Part shown: one piece after another, positions 1 through 7,518 of the stretch
How the letters are laid out: the number at the start of each line of letters is the position of its first letter
Position numbering within the stretch: position 1 is the first letter of the stretch
Origin: JAWLHJ01 sp039587535
GTDB lineage: Bacteria > Gemmatimonadota > Gemmatimonadetes > Longimicrobiales > Gaopeijiaceae
Direction of reading: 5' to 3'
DNA length: 64,000 nt
Assembly: GCA_039587535.1 (NCBI GenBank)
Contig: JBDHIF010000001.1
Span: forward strand, 1 to 64,000
Notes under the pieces: generated by a model
What the model saw: only the letters and a program-made list of their open reading frames with translations
What the model was told of the DNA's origin: nothing
The model's database searches: none
Translations under genes and position numbers: made by a program

Positions 1-1
1 G

Positions 2-130
2 GCCGAAGACGGAGACGTGACCACCTTCGAGGCCCTGGTCCGGCTCGACTCCGACGTGGACGTGGAGTACTACCAGAACGGCGGCATCCTACAGACCGTG
101 CTCCGGAAGATGGCCCTCGGCGAAATGTAG
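2..130 (+). CDS. acnA: Aconitate hydratase A, C-terminal end (gene truncated by window start)
   Basis: The last 42 codons of a plus-strand gene enter from the left edge and stop with TAG at 128-130. The peptide contains VEYYQNGGILQTVLRKM, which matches the extreme C terminus of AcnA-type aconitases, where a Tyr-Tyr-x-Asn-Gly-Gly-Ile-Leu segment precedes a short helix. The enzyme isomerises citrate and isocitrate in the TCA cycle through a [4Fe-4S] cluster; the cluster ligands lie upstream, outside the window. The gene is followed directly by a strong stem-loop. Only the tail is visible, so the subfamily (AcnA or a related 2-methylisocitrate dehydratase) is not certain. Confidence 0.75.
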   Translation, partial: AEDGDVTTFEALVRLDSDVDVEYYQNGGILQTVLRKMALGEM

Positions 131-138
131 CCCTGGAA

Positions 139-170
139 AGGGGTGACCCCCGGCCTGGGAGGTCACCCCT
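139..170. terminator. Stem-loop terminator between aconitase and the convergent floA operon
   Basis: A perfect 10-bp inverted repeat (aggggtgacc at 139-148, ggtcacccct at 161-170) encloses a 12-nt loop. It starts 8 nt after the aconitase stop and ends 9 nt before the stop of the convergent unknown gene. There is no clear T tract on either side, so it may act as a two-way RNA end or processing signal. Confidence 0.6.
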
Positions 171-178
171 CGCTCGTG

Positions 179-832
179 TCAGCGATCCTTCATGGAGACC
201 GGCATTCCAAGGATCTCCTGAATCATGACGGCCTGCTTGAGCGCATCAGTGCCCCCGCTCCCCCTGAGCAGGGCGCGGACGCGCTTGGCGTTCTCGTTGC
301 CTGTGGCAGGGGGCTTCCAGTCGAGCTGGGATGGAGGTCGTTCCGACGGAGCGGTCCCGTAGTCCCGATGGGCTTCGTGGATGGGGTGCGCACCCGTAGT
401 CGAGGGTGTCCACCGAGTGGGCCGGCGCTCGGACCCTCGAGCAGCCCGATCGGCCGAAGCTCCACGCTCGCGGCGCCCCTCGAGTGGGCGCGGCCGAGAG
501 CGCTCCGGCCGACGACGCTGTCCGTCCGCGGGCTTCCTGGGGCGACGCGGCGCCGTCTCCGGAGGTGCTTCCGGCAAGCCCCCCGCGGCGAGTCCCGCGA
601 TCTCTTCCCAAAGGTCGGCAGGCAGAACCGTCTCCGCCGACTGCTCGCGGTCCTCGTCACCGGCCCGGGCCGTGCGGCCAGCCGCGCTGCGCTCTCCCTC
701 GCGCGGTAGCGGCTCAGACCCCGGCAAGGGAGATGGCTCAGCGCCTCCACCCTGACGTTGCTTTCGCTGCCTGGCAACGGACTCGAGGATGGAGAAGAAG
801 ATGAGGACAGCGAAGAAGATCAGCTCGCCCAC
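179..832 (-). CDS. Unknown membrane-anchored protein, third gene of the nfeD-floA operon
   Basis: A 217-residue protein I do not recognise. One hydrophobic segment at residues 3-18 (LIFFAVLIFFSILES) is followed at once by Arg/Lys, which suggests an N-terminal anchor with the rest in the cytoplasm. The middle is low-complexity, rich in Arg, Pro, Glu and Ser, and likely disordered. The last 40 residues look like a short helical module (ALKQAVMIQEILGMP). Its start lies 6 nt after the floA stop on the same strand, so it is most likely co-transcribed with nfeD and floA and may work in the same membrane-domain system. The other frames here are open too because of high GC, but the TM segment and operon spacing support this one. 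Confidence 0.65.
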   Translation of the reverse strand: MGELIFFAVLIFFSILESVARQRKQRQGGGAEPSPLPGSEPLPREGERSAAGRTARAGDEDREQSAETVLPADLWEEIAGLAAGGLPEAPPETAPRRPRKPADGQRRRPERSRPRPLEGRRERGASADRAARGSERRPTRWTPSTTGAHPIHEAHRDYGTAPSERPPSQLDWKPPATGNENAKRVRALLRGSGGTDALKQAVMIQEILGMPVSMKDR

Positions 833-838
833 GGGTCG

Positions 839-1831
839 TCAGTCTCTGGATTCGGAGCCGGACTCGCCGGGACCGGCGATAGATTTCCGCATGTCCGTGT
901 CCGCCTCGACATTCTTGAAGCGCACATAGTCCATGACCCCGAGATTTCCGCTCCTGAACGCCTCTGCCAGGGCCAGCGGCACCTCGGCTTCGGCCTTCAC
1001 CACGTCGGCCCTCCGTTCGACCACGAGCGCTCGCATCTCCTGCTCCTGAGCGACCGCCATGGCCCGGCGCTCCTCCGCCCGGGCCTGCGCCACCCGCTTG
1101 TCCGCTTCCGCCTGGTCGGTCTGCAGCTCGGCTCCGATGTTCTTCCCTACGTCCACGTCGGCGATGTCGATCGAAAGGATCTCGAACGCGGTCCCCGAGT
1201 CGAGCCCCTTCTGAAGAACGCCCTTCGAGATGGCGTCGGGGTTCTCCAGAACAGCCTTGTGTGACGCGGCGGACCCGATGGTGGAGACGATACCCTCACC
1301 GACACGCGCCAGGATGGTCTCCTCACCCGCACCACCCACCAGCCGGTTGATGTTGGCGCGCACGGTCACACGCGCCAGGGCGATCAACTGGATGCCGTCT
1401 TTCGCCATGGCGGCCACCTTCGGCGTGTTGATGACCTTCGGATTCACCGACACCTGAACCGCTTCGAACACATCCCGGCCCGCCAGGTCGATGGCAGCCG
1501 CCTGGTTGAACTGGAGCTCGATATTGGCCTTGTCCGCGCTGATCAACGCACCCACCACGCGGTCCACCCGGCCACCGGCGAGGTAGTGCGCTTCCAGCAT
1601 GTTGATATCCAGGTCCAGCCCGGCCTTGGTCGCCGTGATGAGCGGGCGGACGACCGCCGGAGGCGAAACCTTGCGCAGGCGCATCCCCACCAGCGATCCG
1701 ATCCCGACTTTCACCCCGGCGGAGATCGCCTCGACCCAGAGCCGGAGTGGGATCGCCCAGAGGATGATCAGTAGGAAGAGGATTGCTCCGGAGATCAAGA
1801 TCGCGTTGAACGCGAGGATCTGCTCTTGCAT
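839..1831 (-). CDS. floA: Flotillin-like protein FloA (SPFH domain)
   Basis: The 330-residue product matches the usual FloA length of about 330. An N-terminal membrane hairpin (about residues 8-30, LISGAILFLLIILWAIPLRL) leads into the FloA-type SPFH region with VGMRLRKV, LDLDINMLEAHYLAGG and ADKANIELQFNQAAAIDLAGRDV, and then an Ala/Glu-rich coiled coil (about 235-300). FloA proteins oligomerise at the cytoplasmic membrane and organise lipid microdomains. The gene starts 3 nt after the nfeD stop; NfeD/flotillin pairs are a known conserved arrangement, which supports both calls. Confidence 0.9.
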   Translation of the reverse strand: MQEQILAFNAILISGAILFLLIILWAIPLRLWVEAISAGVKVGIGSLVGMRLRKVSPPAVVRPLITATKAGLDLDINMLEAHYLAGGRVDRVVGALISADKANIELQFNQAAAIDLAGRDVFEAVQVSVNPKVINTPKVAAMAKDGIQLIALARVTVRANINRLVGGAGEETILARVGEGIVSTIGSAASHKAVLENPDAISKGVLQKGLDSGTAFEILSIDIADVDVGKNIGAELQTDQAEADKRVAQARAEERRAMAVAQEQEMRALVVERRADVVKAEAEVPLALAEAFRSGNLGVMDYVRFKNVEADTDMRKSIAGPGESGSESRD

Positions 1832-1834
1832 CGG

Positions 1835-3211
1835 TTAGTCGCCTTGGGAGGTTGTAGAGGACTCAGAAATCTCGTCGGGATCCGCTTCACGCACGACGTG
1901 ACGATAGCCTTCGGCGCTGATGATCCTAATGGGCGTGCCCTCTGTGATCCACGCGGACTCGGACACGACGTCGATGCGCTCGTCTCCGAACAAGCCGGTC
2001 CCAGAGGGTCGCAGGTCGGTGATCGCAGCACCTACGCGGCCGATGAGCTCCGACCGGGGGTGAGAGGACTCGTAGCCCGTGGAACGATCCGTCCGCTCCA
2101 GCAGGAAGATGCCGCTCTTCGACAGCCGTGAGCTCTTCGGAAGCGTGCGGATCATGACCCATGCGGTCACGGCGACGAACAAGATCGTCGTAGACATGAT
2201 CAGTCCGGCCCGCGTGAAATCCGGCATGGTAGGCAACCCACCCAGCAGGCTCATGTAGAGTCCCGCCAGGATGCCGATGGCGCCCACGACGCCGAAGAGG
2301 CCGAACCCCGGAATGAGGAAGACCTCCACTCCGATGAAGGCCAAGCCCGCGCCGAAGACCAGGAGATCCTCCAACCCGGCCAGCCCCACGATGAGGTGTG
2401 AGCCGAAGAAGAGAGAGAGCGACAGAAGGCCGGCCGCACCGGCCATCCCGAAGGCCGGCGTCTTGATCTCGGTGATGAGGCCGAGGAAGCCCAGGGTCAG
2501 AAGGAAGGGCGCAACCACCGGGTTGGAGAAGAATCGGACGATCTGCTCGGCCCAATTAGCCTGAGCGTTCTCCACCCTTCCGTCTGCGGCACCCAGGGAT
2601 TCCAGGAGGGCATCCAGGTCCTCCACCTCCGCGGCATAGCCGATTCGTACCGCATCTTCGGTGGTCAGCGTGAGGAGCTTACCCGACTCCACCAGGCCCT
2701 CCACCGCCACATCCTCGTCCACCATGGCCGCTGCTACGTTCGGGTCCAGGCCACGCTGCTCCGCGAGACTCCGCATCTCGCTCCGCATGGCGGACACGAT
2801 CTTCTCCGGTGCTTTGGTACCGGACCCATCCACGGGTGTGGCCGCACCGATGACCGACCCCGGCCGCATGTAGATCCCATCCGTCGCCAGGGCGATCAAC
2901 GCGCCGGCGGAGAAGGCTCGGCGGTTCACCAGCGTGTAGACCGGCAGCGCGGCGTCGCGGAGCGCGTCGGTAATGCGCTGGGCGGCGTCTACCCGGCCAC
3001 CGGGCGTATCCATATCCAAGACCACGAAGGCAGCCCCTGCGTCCTTCGCTTCGGCAAGGCTACGCTCGATGAACGGAGCGATCCCGAGCTCGATCACCCC
3101 TTCCACGGGGATTCGGACCACCGACTGGGTGGTCTGGGCTGCCACGGGAAGCGCCATCCCGAGCACGGCAACGAGAAGGAGCGGCATGCGTCGCATCATT
3201 GGGGCATCCAT
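1835..3211 (-). CDS. NfeD-family membrane serine protease (ClpP-class)
   Basis: The 458-residue product begins with a signal peptide (PLLLVAVLGMALPVAAQ), followed by a ClpP-like protease domain (about 30-220) with the DTPGG motif at 68-72 and the probable nucleophile Ser101 in AFSAGALIAL. About four or five membrane segments follow (about 240-370), and then a small soluble C-terminal NfeD/OB-type domain (380-458). Long-form NfeD proteins cleave membrane partners, classically stomatin- or flotillin-like proteins, and the next gene is floA. Several ATGs lie close together (3211, 3199, 3196) and none has a good ribosome site, so the exact start is uncertain. Confidence 0.88.
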   Translation of the reverse strand: MDAPMMRRMPLLLVAVLGMALPVAAQTTQSVVRIPVEGVIELGIAPFIERSLAEAKDAGAAFVVLDMDTPGGRVDAAQRITDALRDAALPVYTLVNRRAFSAGALIALATDGIYMRPGSVIGAATPVDGSGTKAPEKIVSAMRSEMRSLAEQRGLDPNVAAAMVDEDVAVEGLVESGKLLTLTTEDAVRIGYAAEVEDLDALLESLGAADGRVENAQANWAEQIVRFFSNPVVAPFLLTLGFLGLITEIKTPAFGMAGAAGLLSLSLFFGSHLIVGLAGLEDLLVFGAGLAFIGVEVFLIPGFGLFGVVGAIGILAGLYMSLLGGLPTMPDFTRAGLIMSTTILFVAVTAWVMIRTLPKSSRLSKSGIFLLERTDRSTGYESSHPRSELIGRVGAAITDLRPSGTGLFGDERIDVVSESAWITEGTPIRIISAEGYRHVVREADPDEISESSTTSQGD

Positions 3212-3345
3212 AAGAATTGGAAATTACGTCCGTACCCCTGCTACACCAGACCAGGTACGATGGACCAACCCATCTACGGAAGGCACGGCGGAAATCTTCT
3301 CCCAGGAACGCGCCGCGCTGTTTCGTGCCACCATGGAGCCTTCGC

Positions 3346-3375
3346 TTGACCCGCCCGGAGGGGATCGGGTAACCT
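3346..3375 (+). promoter_or_regulatory. Candidate promoter for the first enoyl-CoA hydratase gene
   Basis: TTGACC (3346-3351) and TAACCT (3370-3375) are separated by 18 nt in the gap between the divergent nfeD and hydratase genes. The implied leader is about 60 nt. The flanks (ttcgcTTGAC upstream, ACCTTCC downstream) resemble the candidate truA promoter at 46598-46625. Confidence 0.4.
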
Positions 3376-3444
3376 TCCACGCTGTCTAACCGAAGGCACG
3401 ACCGCCATCGCGAACCACGACGATCCTGAATCAAGGAAGCGCAG

Positions 3445-4245
3445 ATGTCCGACAAGGTACTGGTCCACTACGAAGTCCGTGGGAAGGTCGCCCTGCTCAC
3501 GCTCGACGACCCGCCCGCGAACACGTACACGCACGAGATGATGCGCCAGATCGACGAGGCCGTCGTCCAGGCGCGCTTCGACAAGAACGTCGAGGTCATC
3601 GTCATGACCGGCGCCGGGGACAAGTTCTTCTGCGCCGGTGCGAACATCGGGATGCTCTCCGAGGCCGATCCGGACTGGAAGTACTGCTTCTGCCTGCACG
3701 CCAACGAGACCCTGAACCGTCTCGAGCACACGCCGAAGCTGGTCATCGCCGCGCTCAACGGTCATACCGTTGGTGGCGGGCTGGAGATCGCGATGGCGGC
3801 TGACATCCGTATTGCCCGCAAGGACTCGGGCAAGGTCGGGCTTCCAGAGGTGGCGCTCGGCGTCCTGCCCGGTACCGGCGGCACCCAGCGCCTCGTCCGG
3901 TTGGTGGGCAAGCCCAACGCCATCCAGCTCATGGCCGAAGGGACTACCTTCGGTTTCGACAAGGCGCACGAGCTCGGGCTCGTGAACGACATCCTCGACA
4001 TCGAGGATCGGGATGCGTTCGTCGACGCGGTGTTGGCGTACGCCGGTCAGTTCACCACCCCGAACAAGGCCACGAAGGCCGTCGGCCTCATCAAGCGGTC
4101 CGTTCAGACCGGTGCCGAGCTCCCGTTCGAGCTGGCGCTGGCGCTGGAGCGAGAGCTGCAGGCACAGCTGTTCGCGAGCAGCGACGCCAAGGAGGGGCTG
4201 AACGCCTACGTAGAGAAGCGCAAGCCCGAGTTCGAGGGCAAGTAA
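3445..4245 (+). CDS. Enoyl-CoA hydratase/isomerase family protein
   Basis: A complete 266-residue crotonase-fold protein. The oxyanion-hole segments (FCAGANIGM and NGHTVGGGLEIA) are present, as are both catalytic glutamates at the classical positions, Glu114 in GGGLEIAMAAD and Glu135 in LPEVALGVLPGTGGTQRL. It should hydrate trans-2-enoyl-CoA to 3-hydroxyacyl-CoA in beta-oxidation; the exact chain length cannot be read from sequence. The start is supported by AAGGAAG 4 nt upstream of the ATG. It has its own candidate promoter and its own terminator, so it is probably a single-gene unit ahead of the thiolase operon. Intact, unlike the second hydratase at 6.3-7.1 kb. Confidence 0.9.
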   Translation: MSDKVLVHYEVRGKVALLTLDDPPANTYTHEMMRQIDEAVVQARFDKNVEVIVMTGAGDKFFCAGANIGMLSEADPDWKYCFCLHANETLNRLEHTPKLVIAALNGHTVGGGLEIAMAADIRIARKDSGKVGLPEVALGVLPGTGGTQRLVRLVGKPNAIQLMAEGTTFGFDKAHELGLVNDILDIEDRDAFVDAVLAYAGQFTTPNKATKAVGLIKRSVQTGAELPFELALALERELQAQLFASSDAKEGLNAYVEKRKPEFEGK

Positions 4246-4262
4246 CCGGACGGCGTTGCGTG

Positions 4263-4297
4263 GAGCGGGGTTCGGGCGCGGGGTCCGGACCCCGCTC
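4263..4297 (+). terminator. Intrinsic terminator after the first enoyl-CoA hydratase
   Basis: A 9-bp perfect stem (gagcggggt at 4263-4271, accccgctc at 4289-4297) is followed by ttcgtatgt. An overlapping 18-nt perfect palindrome (gcggggtccggaccccgc, 4278-4295) can form an alternative hairpin with the same right arm. It lies just downstream of the hydratase stop. Confidence 0.6.
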
Positions 4298-4312
4298 TTC
4301 GTATGTCCGGAC
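4283..4312. repeat. Two GTCCGGAC palindromes spaced 22 bp, upstream of the thiolase operon
   Basis: The 8-mer palindrome gtccggac occurs at 4283-4290 and 4305-4312, a 22-bp step that is close to two helical turns. The second copy extends to a 12-nt perfect palindrome (atgtccggacat, 4303-4314) and lies 33 nt before the thiolase start. It could be a regulator site for the beta-oxidation operon, although the first copy is also the core of the terminator hairpin. Confidence 0.3.
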
Positions 4313-4347
4313 ATGACGCGAGTCGACGAGACGAAAAGGACGGAAAG

Positions 4348-5544
4348 ATGCGCGAAGCGTGGATCATCGACGGAGTCAGAACACCCATCGGACGCCACGG
4401 AGGGGGACTCGCTCCGGTCCGACCCGACGACCTGGCGGCAGTTACCATCGAAGCCCTTCTGGCGCGTACGGAGATCGACCCCCACGCACTGGACGACGTG
4501 ATCTTCGGATGTACGAACCAAGCGGGTGAGGACAACCGGAACGTGGCTCGGATGGCGCTCCTGCGTGCCGGGCTCCCCGTCACCGTGCCTGGGCAGACCG
4601 TGAACCGGCTGTGCGGCTCGGGCATGCAGGCCGCGGCGTCGGCGTTCCAGGCCATCACGGCGGGCGAGGGCGACGCCTTCATCGTCGGGGGAGTGGAGAG
4701 CATGAGCCGTGCACCCTGGGTGATGCTGAAGCCGGCCAGAGGATACCCGCGGGGCACCCCGGAAACCGCCGACACCGTGCTTGGATGGCGGTTCCCGAAT
4801 CCGGCGCTCGCCCCGGAGTGGACGATCGGACTGGGAGAGACCGCCGAGGTCGTCGCGGACGAGTTCTCCGTGAGTAGGGAGGCCCAGGACGCCTTCGCGG
4901 TCGAGAGCCAGCGGAGGGCCGCGGCGGCCGTAGACGCAGGCCACTTCGACGACGAAATCATCCCGGTGTCAGTTCCACGGCGAAAGGGAGACCCTGTGGT
5001 GGTGGACCGGGACGAGCACCCGCGGCCCGGCACCTCGGCGGAAGACCTGGCGCGGCTGCGACCAGTCTTCAAGCAAGGTGGCTCGGTGACCGCCGGCAAC
5101 TCGTCCGGCATCAACGACGGCGCCGCCGCGCTCCTCGTCGTCTCCGCGGAGCGGGGCCGGGAGCTCGGGCTGGAGCCCATGGCCCGCGTCGTCGCCAGTG
5201 CCGTAGCGGGCGTGGAACCCCACCGCATGGGAATCGGCCCGGTGCCAGCCACCCGCAAGGCCCTGAAAAGGGCTGGATGGAACGTGGCCGATCTCGACCT
5301 TGTCGAGCTCAACGAAGCTTTCGCGGCCCAGGCCATCCCATGCATGAGCGAGCTGGAGCTGGACCCCGAGAGCGTGAATGTGAACGGAGGAGCGATCGCC
5401 CTCGGGCATCCCGTCGGATGCTCCGGCGCACGCATCGTCGTGACGCTCCTGCACGAGATGAGGCGACGCGGAGCCTCGAGAGGCCTTGCGTCCATGTGCA
5501 TCGGCGTGGGCCAGGGGATCGCGACCCTTTGGGAGGGCACATGA
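4348..5544 (+). CDS. Thiolase family protein (acetyl-CoA C-acyltransferase)
   Basis: A 398-residue thiolase. The N-terminal nucleophile is Cys89 (VNRLCGSGMQA); the C-terminal catalytic His lies in ALGHPVGCSG and the second Cys in CIGVGQGIA, where most thiolases have CIGGGQG. It should cleave 3-ketoacyl-CoA with CoA in the last step of beta-oxidation, or run the reverse condensation. An upstream in-frame ATG at 4303 exists, but the ATG at 4348 is preferred because AAAAGGA lies 7 nt before it and the protein then begins MREAWIIDG, the usual thiolase N terminus. The stop overlaps the next start by 4 nt (ATGA). Confidence 0.92.
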   Translation: MREAWIIDGVRTPIGRHGGGLAPVRPDDLAAVTIEALLARTEIDPHALDDVIFGCTNQAGEDNRNVARMALLRAGLPVTVPGQTVNRLCGSGMQAAASAFQAITAGEGDAFIVGGVESMSRAPWVMLKPARGYPRGTPETADTVLGWRFPNPALAPEWTIGLGETAEVVADEFSVSREAQDAFAVESQRRAAAAVDAGHFDDEIIPVSVPRRKGDPVVVDRDEHPRPGTSAEDLARLRPVFKQGGSVTAGNSSGINDGAAALLVVSAERGRELGLEPMARVVASAVAGVEPHRMGIGPVPATRKALKRAGWNVADLDLVELNEAFAAQAIPCMSELELDPESVNVNGGAIALGHPVGCSGARIVVTLLHEMRRRGASRGLASMCIGVGQGIATLWEGT

Positions 5545-6890
5545 GAGATATCGAGACCGTTGCGGTCGTGGGCGCGGGCACCATGGGGCATGGCATCGCA
5601 CAGGTCTGTGCGGCCGCCGGATGCGACGTGCGGCTCTACGACGTGGACGAGGCAGCAGTCCAGGCGGGGCTGGACAGAATCCGTGGCAACCTCGAGAAGG
5701 GCATCGCGCGCGGAAAGGTGACCGAGCCCGAGCGCGACGGCTCGCTCGCGAGGCTCAGCGGCAGCACTGACCTCACCGCAGCTTCCACCGGGGCGGACCT
5801 GGTCGTGGAGGCCGCCCCCGAGTCCATGGCCCTGAAGGAGAAGATCTTCACCGAGGTCGCCGCGGCGGCACCGTCCGACGCGCTCCTGGCCACCAACACG
5901 TCGTCCCTGTCGATCGCACGCATCGCCGAAGCGGTGACGCAGCCGCAGCGGTTCCTGGGAATGCACTTCTTCAATCCCGTGCACATCATGGCACTGGTCG
6001 AAGTCGTATGGGGTCCCGACACCTCCGATGAAGCAAGGGATGCCGCCGTGGCTTTCGCCCGACGCCTCGGCAAAGAGCCCATTGTCGTGAAGGACGCGCC
6101 GGGATTCGCGTCGTCGAGGCTGGGGGTGGTCCTGGGCATGGAGGCGATCCGTATGGTCGAGCAGGAGGTCGCTTCTCCGGAGGACATCGACAAGGCCATG
6201 GAGCTCGGCTATCGACACCCGATGGGGCCGCTGAAGCTCACCGACCTGGTCGGTCTCGACGTCCGGCTCGGGATCGCCGAGTATCTGCACGAGACCCTGG
6301 GGTCGGATGACCCTGGAGACGACATGACCGACGCACCCGTCCTGCTCGAGAAGCGGGCCGACCACATCGCCCTCATCACGCTCAATCGGCCGGAGAAGCT
6401 CAACGCGCTGAACGCCGACGTTCGGACGCGTCTGAAAGATCTGTTCGCCGAACTGGCCACCGACGAGGACGTTCGGGCCGTGGTGATCCACGGCGCCGGA
6501 GAGAAGGCGTTCGTGGCCGGAGCGGACATCACCGAGTTCGCAGCACGCACTGCCGAAGAGCAGCGCGAGGTTTACCGACAGCCGCGCATCTACGAAGCCG
6601 TCGCCGATTTCCCCAAGCCGGTCATCGCCGCGCTACACGGCTTCTGCATCGGCGGTGGCTCCGAGCTCGCCCTCGCCTGCGACGTCCGTGTCGCAGACCG
6701 TACCACCAGGATCAGCCAGGCGGAGATCCGAATCGGGCTGATCCCGGGCGGTGGGGGCACACAGCGTCTAGCGCGCCTCGTCGGAGAGACTTCGTGGAAG
6801 CCGAAGAAGCACACCGTATCGGGTTGGTGGACATACTCACCAACGAAGGTGGCAGCCTGGAGCGTGCGCTCGACCTCGCACGACGGATGA
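5541..6890 (+). CDS. 3-hydroxyacyl-CoA dehydrogenase fused in frame to a broken enoyl-CoA hydratase
   Basis: The 449-codon reading frame holds two enzymes. Residues 1-261 are a 3-hydroxybutyryl-CoA-type dehydrogenase with the NAD fold (VVGAGTMGHG at 9-18), the ATNTSSLSI loop and catalytic HFFNPVH. Its C-terminal domain stops after LHETLG, so the usual final 30 or so residues ending in a GRKTGxGFY-like motif are missing. At residue 262 (ATG at 6324) a crotonase begins (MTDAPVLLEKRADHIALITL) with its Glu in GGGSELALACD. The hydratase reads correctly up to TQRLARLVGE, then shifts frame into 35 unrelated codons. What is seen is a fused and frameshifted gene; a natural bifunctional protein is unlikely because both partners lack conserved segments. 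The start overlaps the thiolase stop by 4 nt. Confidence 0.8.
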   Translation: MRDIETVAVVGAGTMGHGIAQVCAAAGCDVRLYDVDEAAVQAGLDRIRGNLEKGIARGKVTEPERDGSLARLSGSTDLTAASTGADLVVEAAPESMALKEKIFTEVAAAAPSDALLATNTSSLSIARIAEAVTQPQRFLGMHFFNPVHIMALVEVVWGPDTSDEARDAAVAFARRLGKEPIVVKDAPGFASSRLGVVLGMEAIRMVEQEVASPEDIDKAMELGYRHPMGPLKLTDLVGLDVRLGIAEYLHETLGSDDPGDDMTDAPVLLEKRADHIALITLNRPEKLNALNADVRTRLKDLFAELATDEDVRAVVIHGAGEKAFVAGADITEFAARTAEEQREVYRQPRIYEAVADFPKPVIAALHGFCIGGGSELALACDVRVADRTTRISQAEIRIGLIPGGGGTQRLARLVGETSWKPKKHTVSGWWTYSPTKVAAWSVRSTSHDG

Positions 6891-7075
6891 CGCGGTGGAG
6901 TCCGGTATCGCTGCGTCTCGGCAAGGAAGCGATTCGCACGGCCTTCGAACGCCCAATGACGGAGGGCTTGGAACAGGAGAAGGAGCTCTTCCTGGAGGCG
7001 TTCGCCTCAGAGGACGGGAGGGAGGGCGTCCGGGCCTTCATGGAGAAGCGGAAGCCCGACTTCAAGGGCCGTTGA
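6794..7075 (+). pseudogene. C-terminal part of the enoyl-CoA hydratase, out of frame with its N-terminal part
   Basis: In the frame two bases on from the upstream hydratase frame, the sequence from about 6791 reads FVEAEEAHRIGLVDI and continues to a normal crotonase C terminus (FMEKRKPDFKGR), closely like the end of the intact hydratase at 4.2 kb. In related proteins about 15 residues separate the RLVG of the N-terminal part from AEEA; here only about 5 codons remain, so roughly 10 codons plus a frame change are missing near 6788-6792. An ATG at 6794 could start a 93-residue fragment, but it would have no active site. Either a real pseudogene or an assembly error. Confidence 0.7.
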
Positions 7076-7087
7076 TCCGGACCCGCC

Positions 7088-7402
7088 ATGGCCGACGACG
7101 CACGCATCCGACTCGATGAGCTTCGGCAGCGCATTCATGATCTGGATGCCGAGCTCGTCGGCCTCGTGGCTGAACGGCGGGCGCTGGTCGTCGAGATCGG
7201 CGCACTTAAGGAAACGCTGGGCCTTCCCGTCTTGGATCCCCCTCAGGAGGCCCGGGTCGTCCGTCGCGCCGCGGAGTTGGCAAGAGCTTCCACGACGGAC
7301 GAAGAGCTGATCCGGGACATTCTTTGGCGGATCATCGCTTCAGCGCGGGCGGAGCAAGAGGGCCAGACCCACTGGGGACCGCCGCCGGACCCGAAGAGCT
7401 GA
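7088..7402 (+). CDS. aroQ: Chorismate mutase, AroQ type
   Basis: A 104-residue all-helical protein with the AroQ pattern: LDELRQRIHDLDAELVGLV, then AERRALVVEIGALKETLGLPVLDPPQEARVV. The Arg of ELRQRI, the Arg of VAERRAL and the Lys of ALKE fall where AroQ active-site residues lie. It converts chorismate to prephenate for phenylalanine and tyrosine. It begins 12 nt after the hydratase stop and so is probably in the thiolase operon, although it is functionally unrelated to it. A GC-rich hairpin follows. It is a stand-alone domain with no DAHP synthase or prephenate dehydratase fused. Confidence 0.88.
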   Translation: MADDARIRLDELRQRIHDLDAELVGLVAERRALVVEIGALKETLGLPVLDPPQEARVVRRAAELARASTTDEELIRDILWRIIASARAEQEGQTHWGPPPDPKS

Positions 7403-7461
7403 GGTCGGCCTCCCGCAGCGCGGCCCAGTCAGCCGCGTGTTGCCCCGCCATTCGACGAAGA

Positions 7462-7492
7462 ACGGCCCGGCGCCCCTTGAGGCGCCGGCCGT
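7462..7492. terminator. Hairpin terminator between convergent aroQ and lytic transglycosylase
   Basis: A very stable stem with arms cggcgcc (7468-7474) and ggcgccg (7481-7487) and a 6-nt loop. It extends outward through acggc/gccgt with a one-base bulge. It lies between two converging stops and probably serves both genes. No long T tract. Confidence 0.6.
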
Positions 7493-7518
7493 CTCATGTC
7501 CCTCCCCGTCCTGCCCCG

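Noticed and set aside
4206..6491. Long minus-strand open frame (761 codons) over the thiolase and dehydrogenase genes
   Set aside because: It mirrors well-conserved plus-strand enzymes; its translation is low-complexity and matches no family. Long antisense frames are expected at this GC content.
5541..6890. A genuine bifunctional dehydrogenase-hydratase
   Set aside because: Natural fusions keep both domains whole; here the dehydrogenase lacks its C-terminal end and the hydratase is frameshifted, so a lesion or assembly error explains it better.
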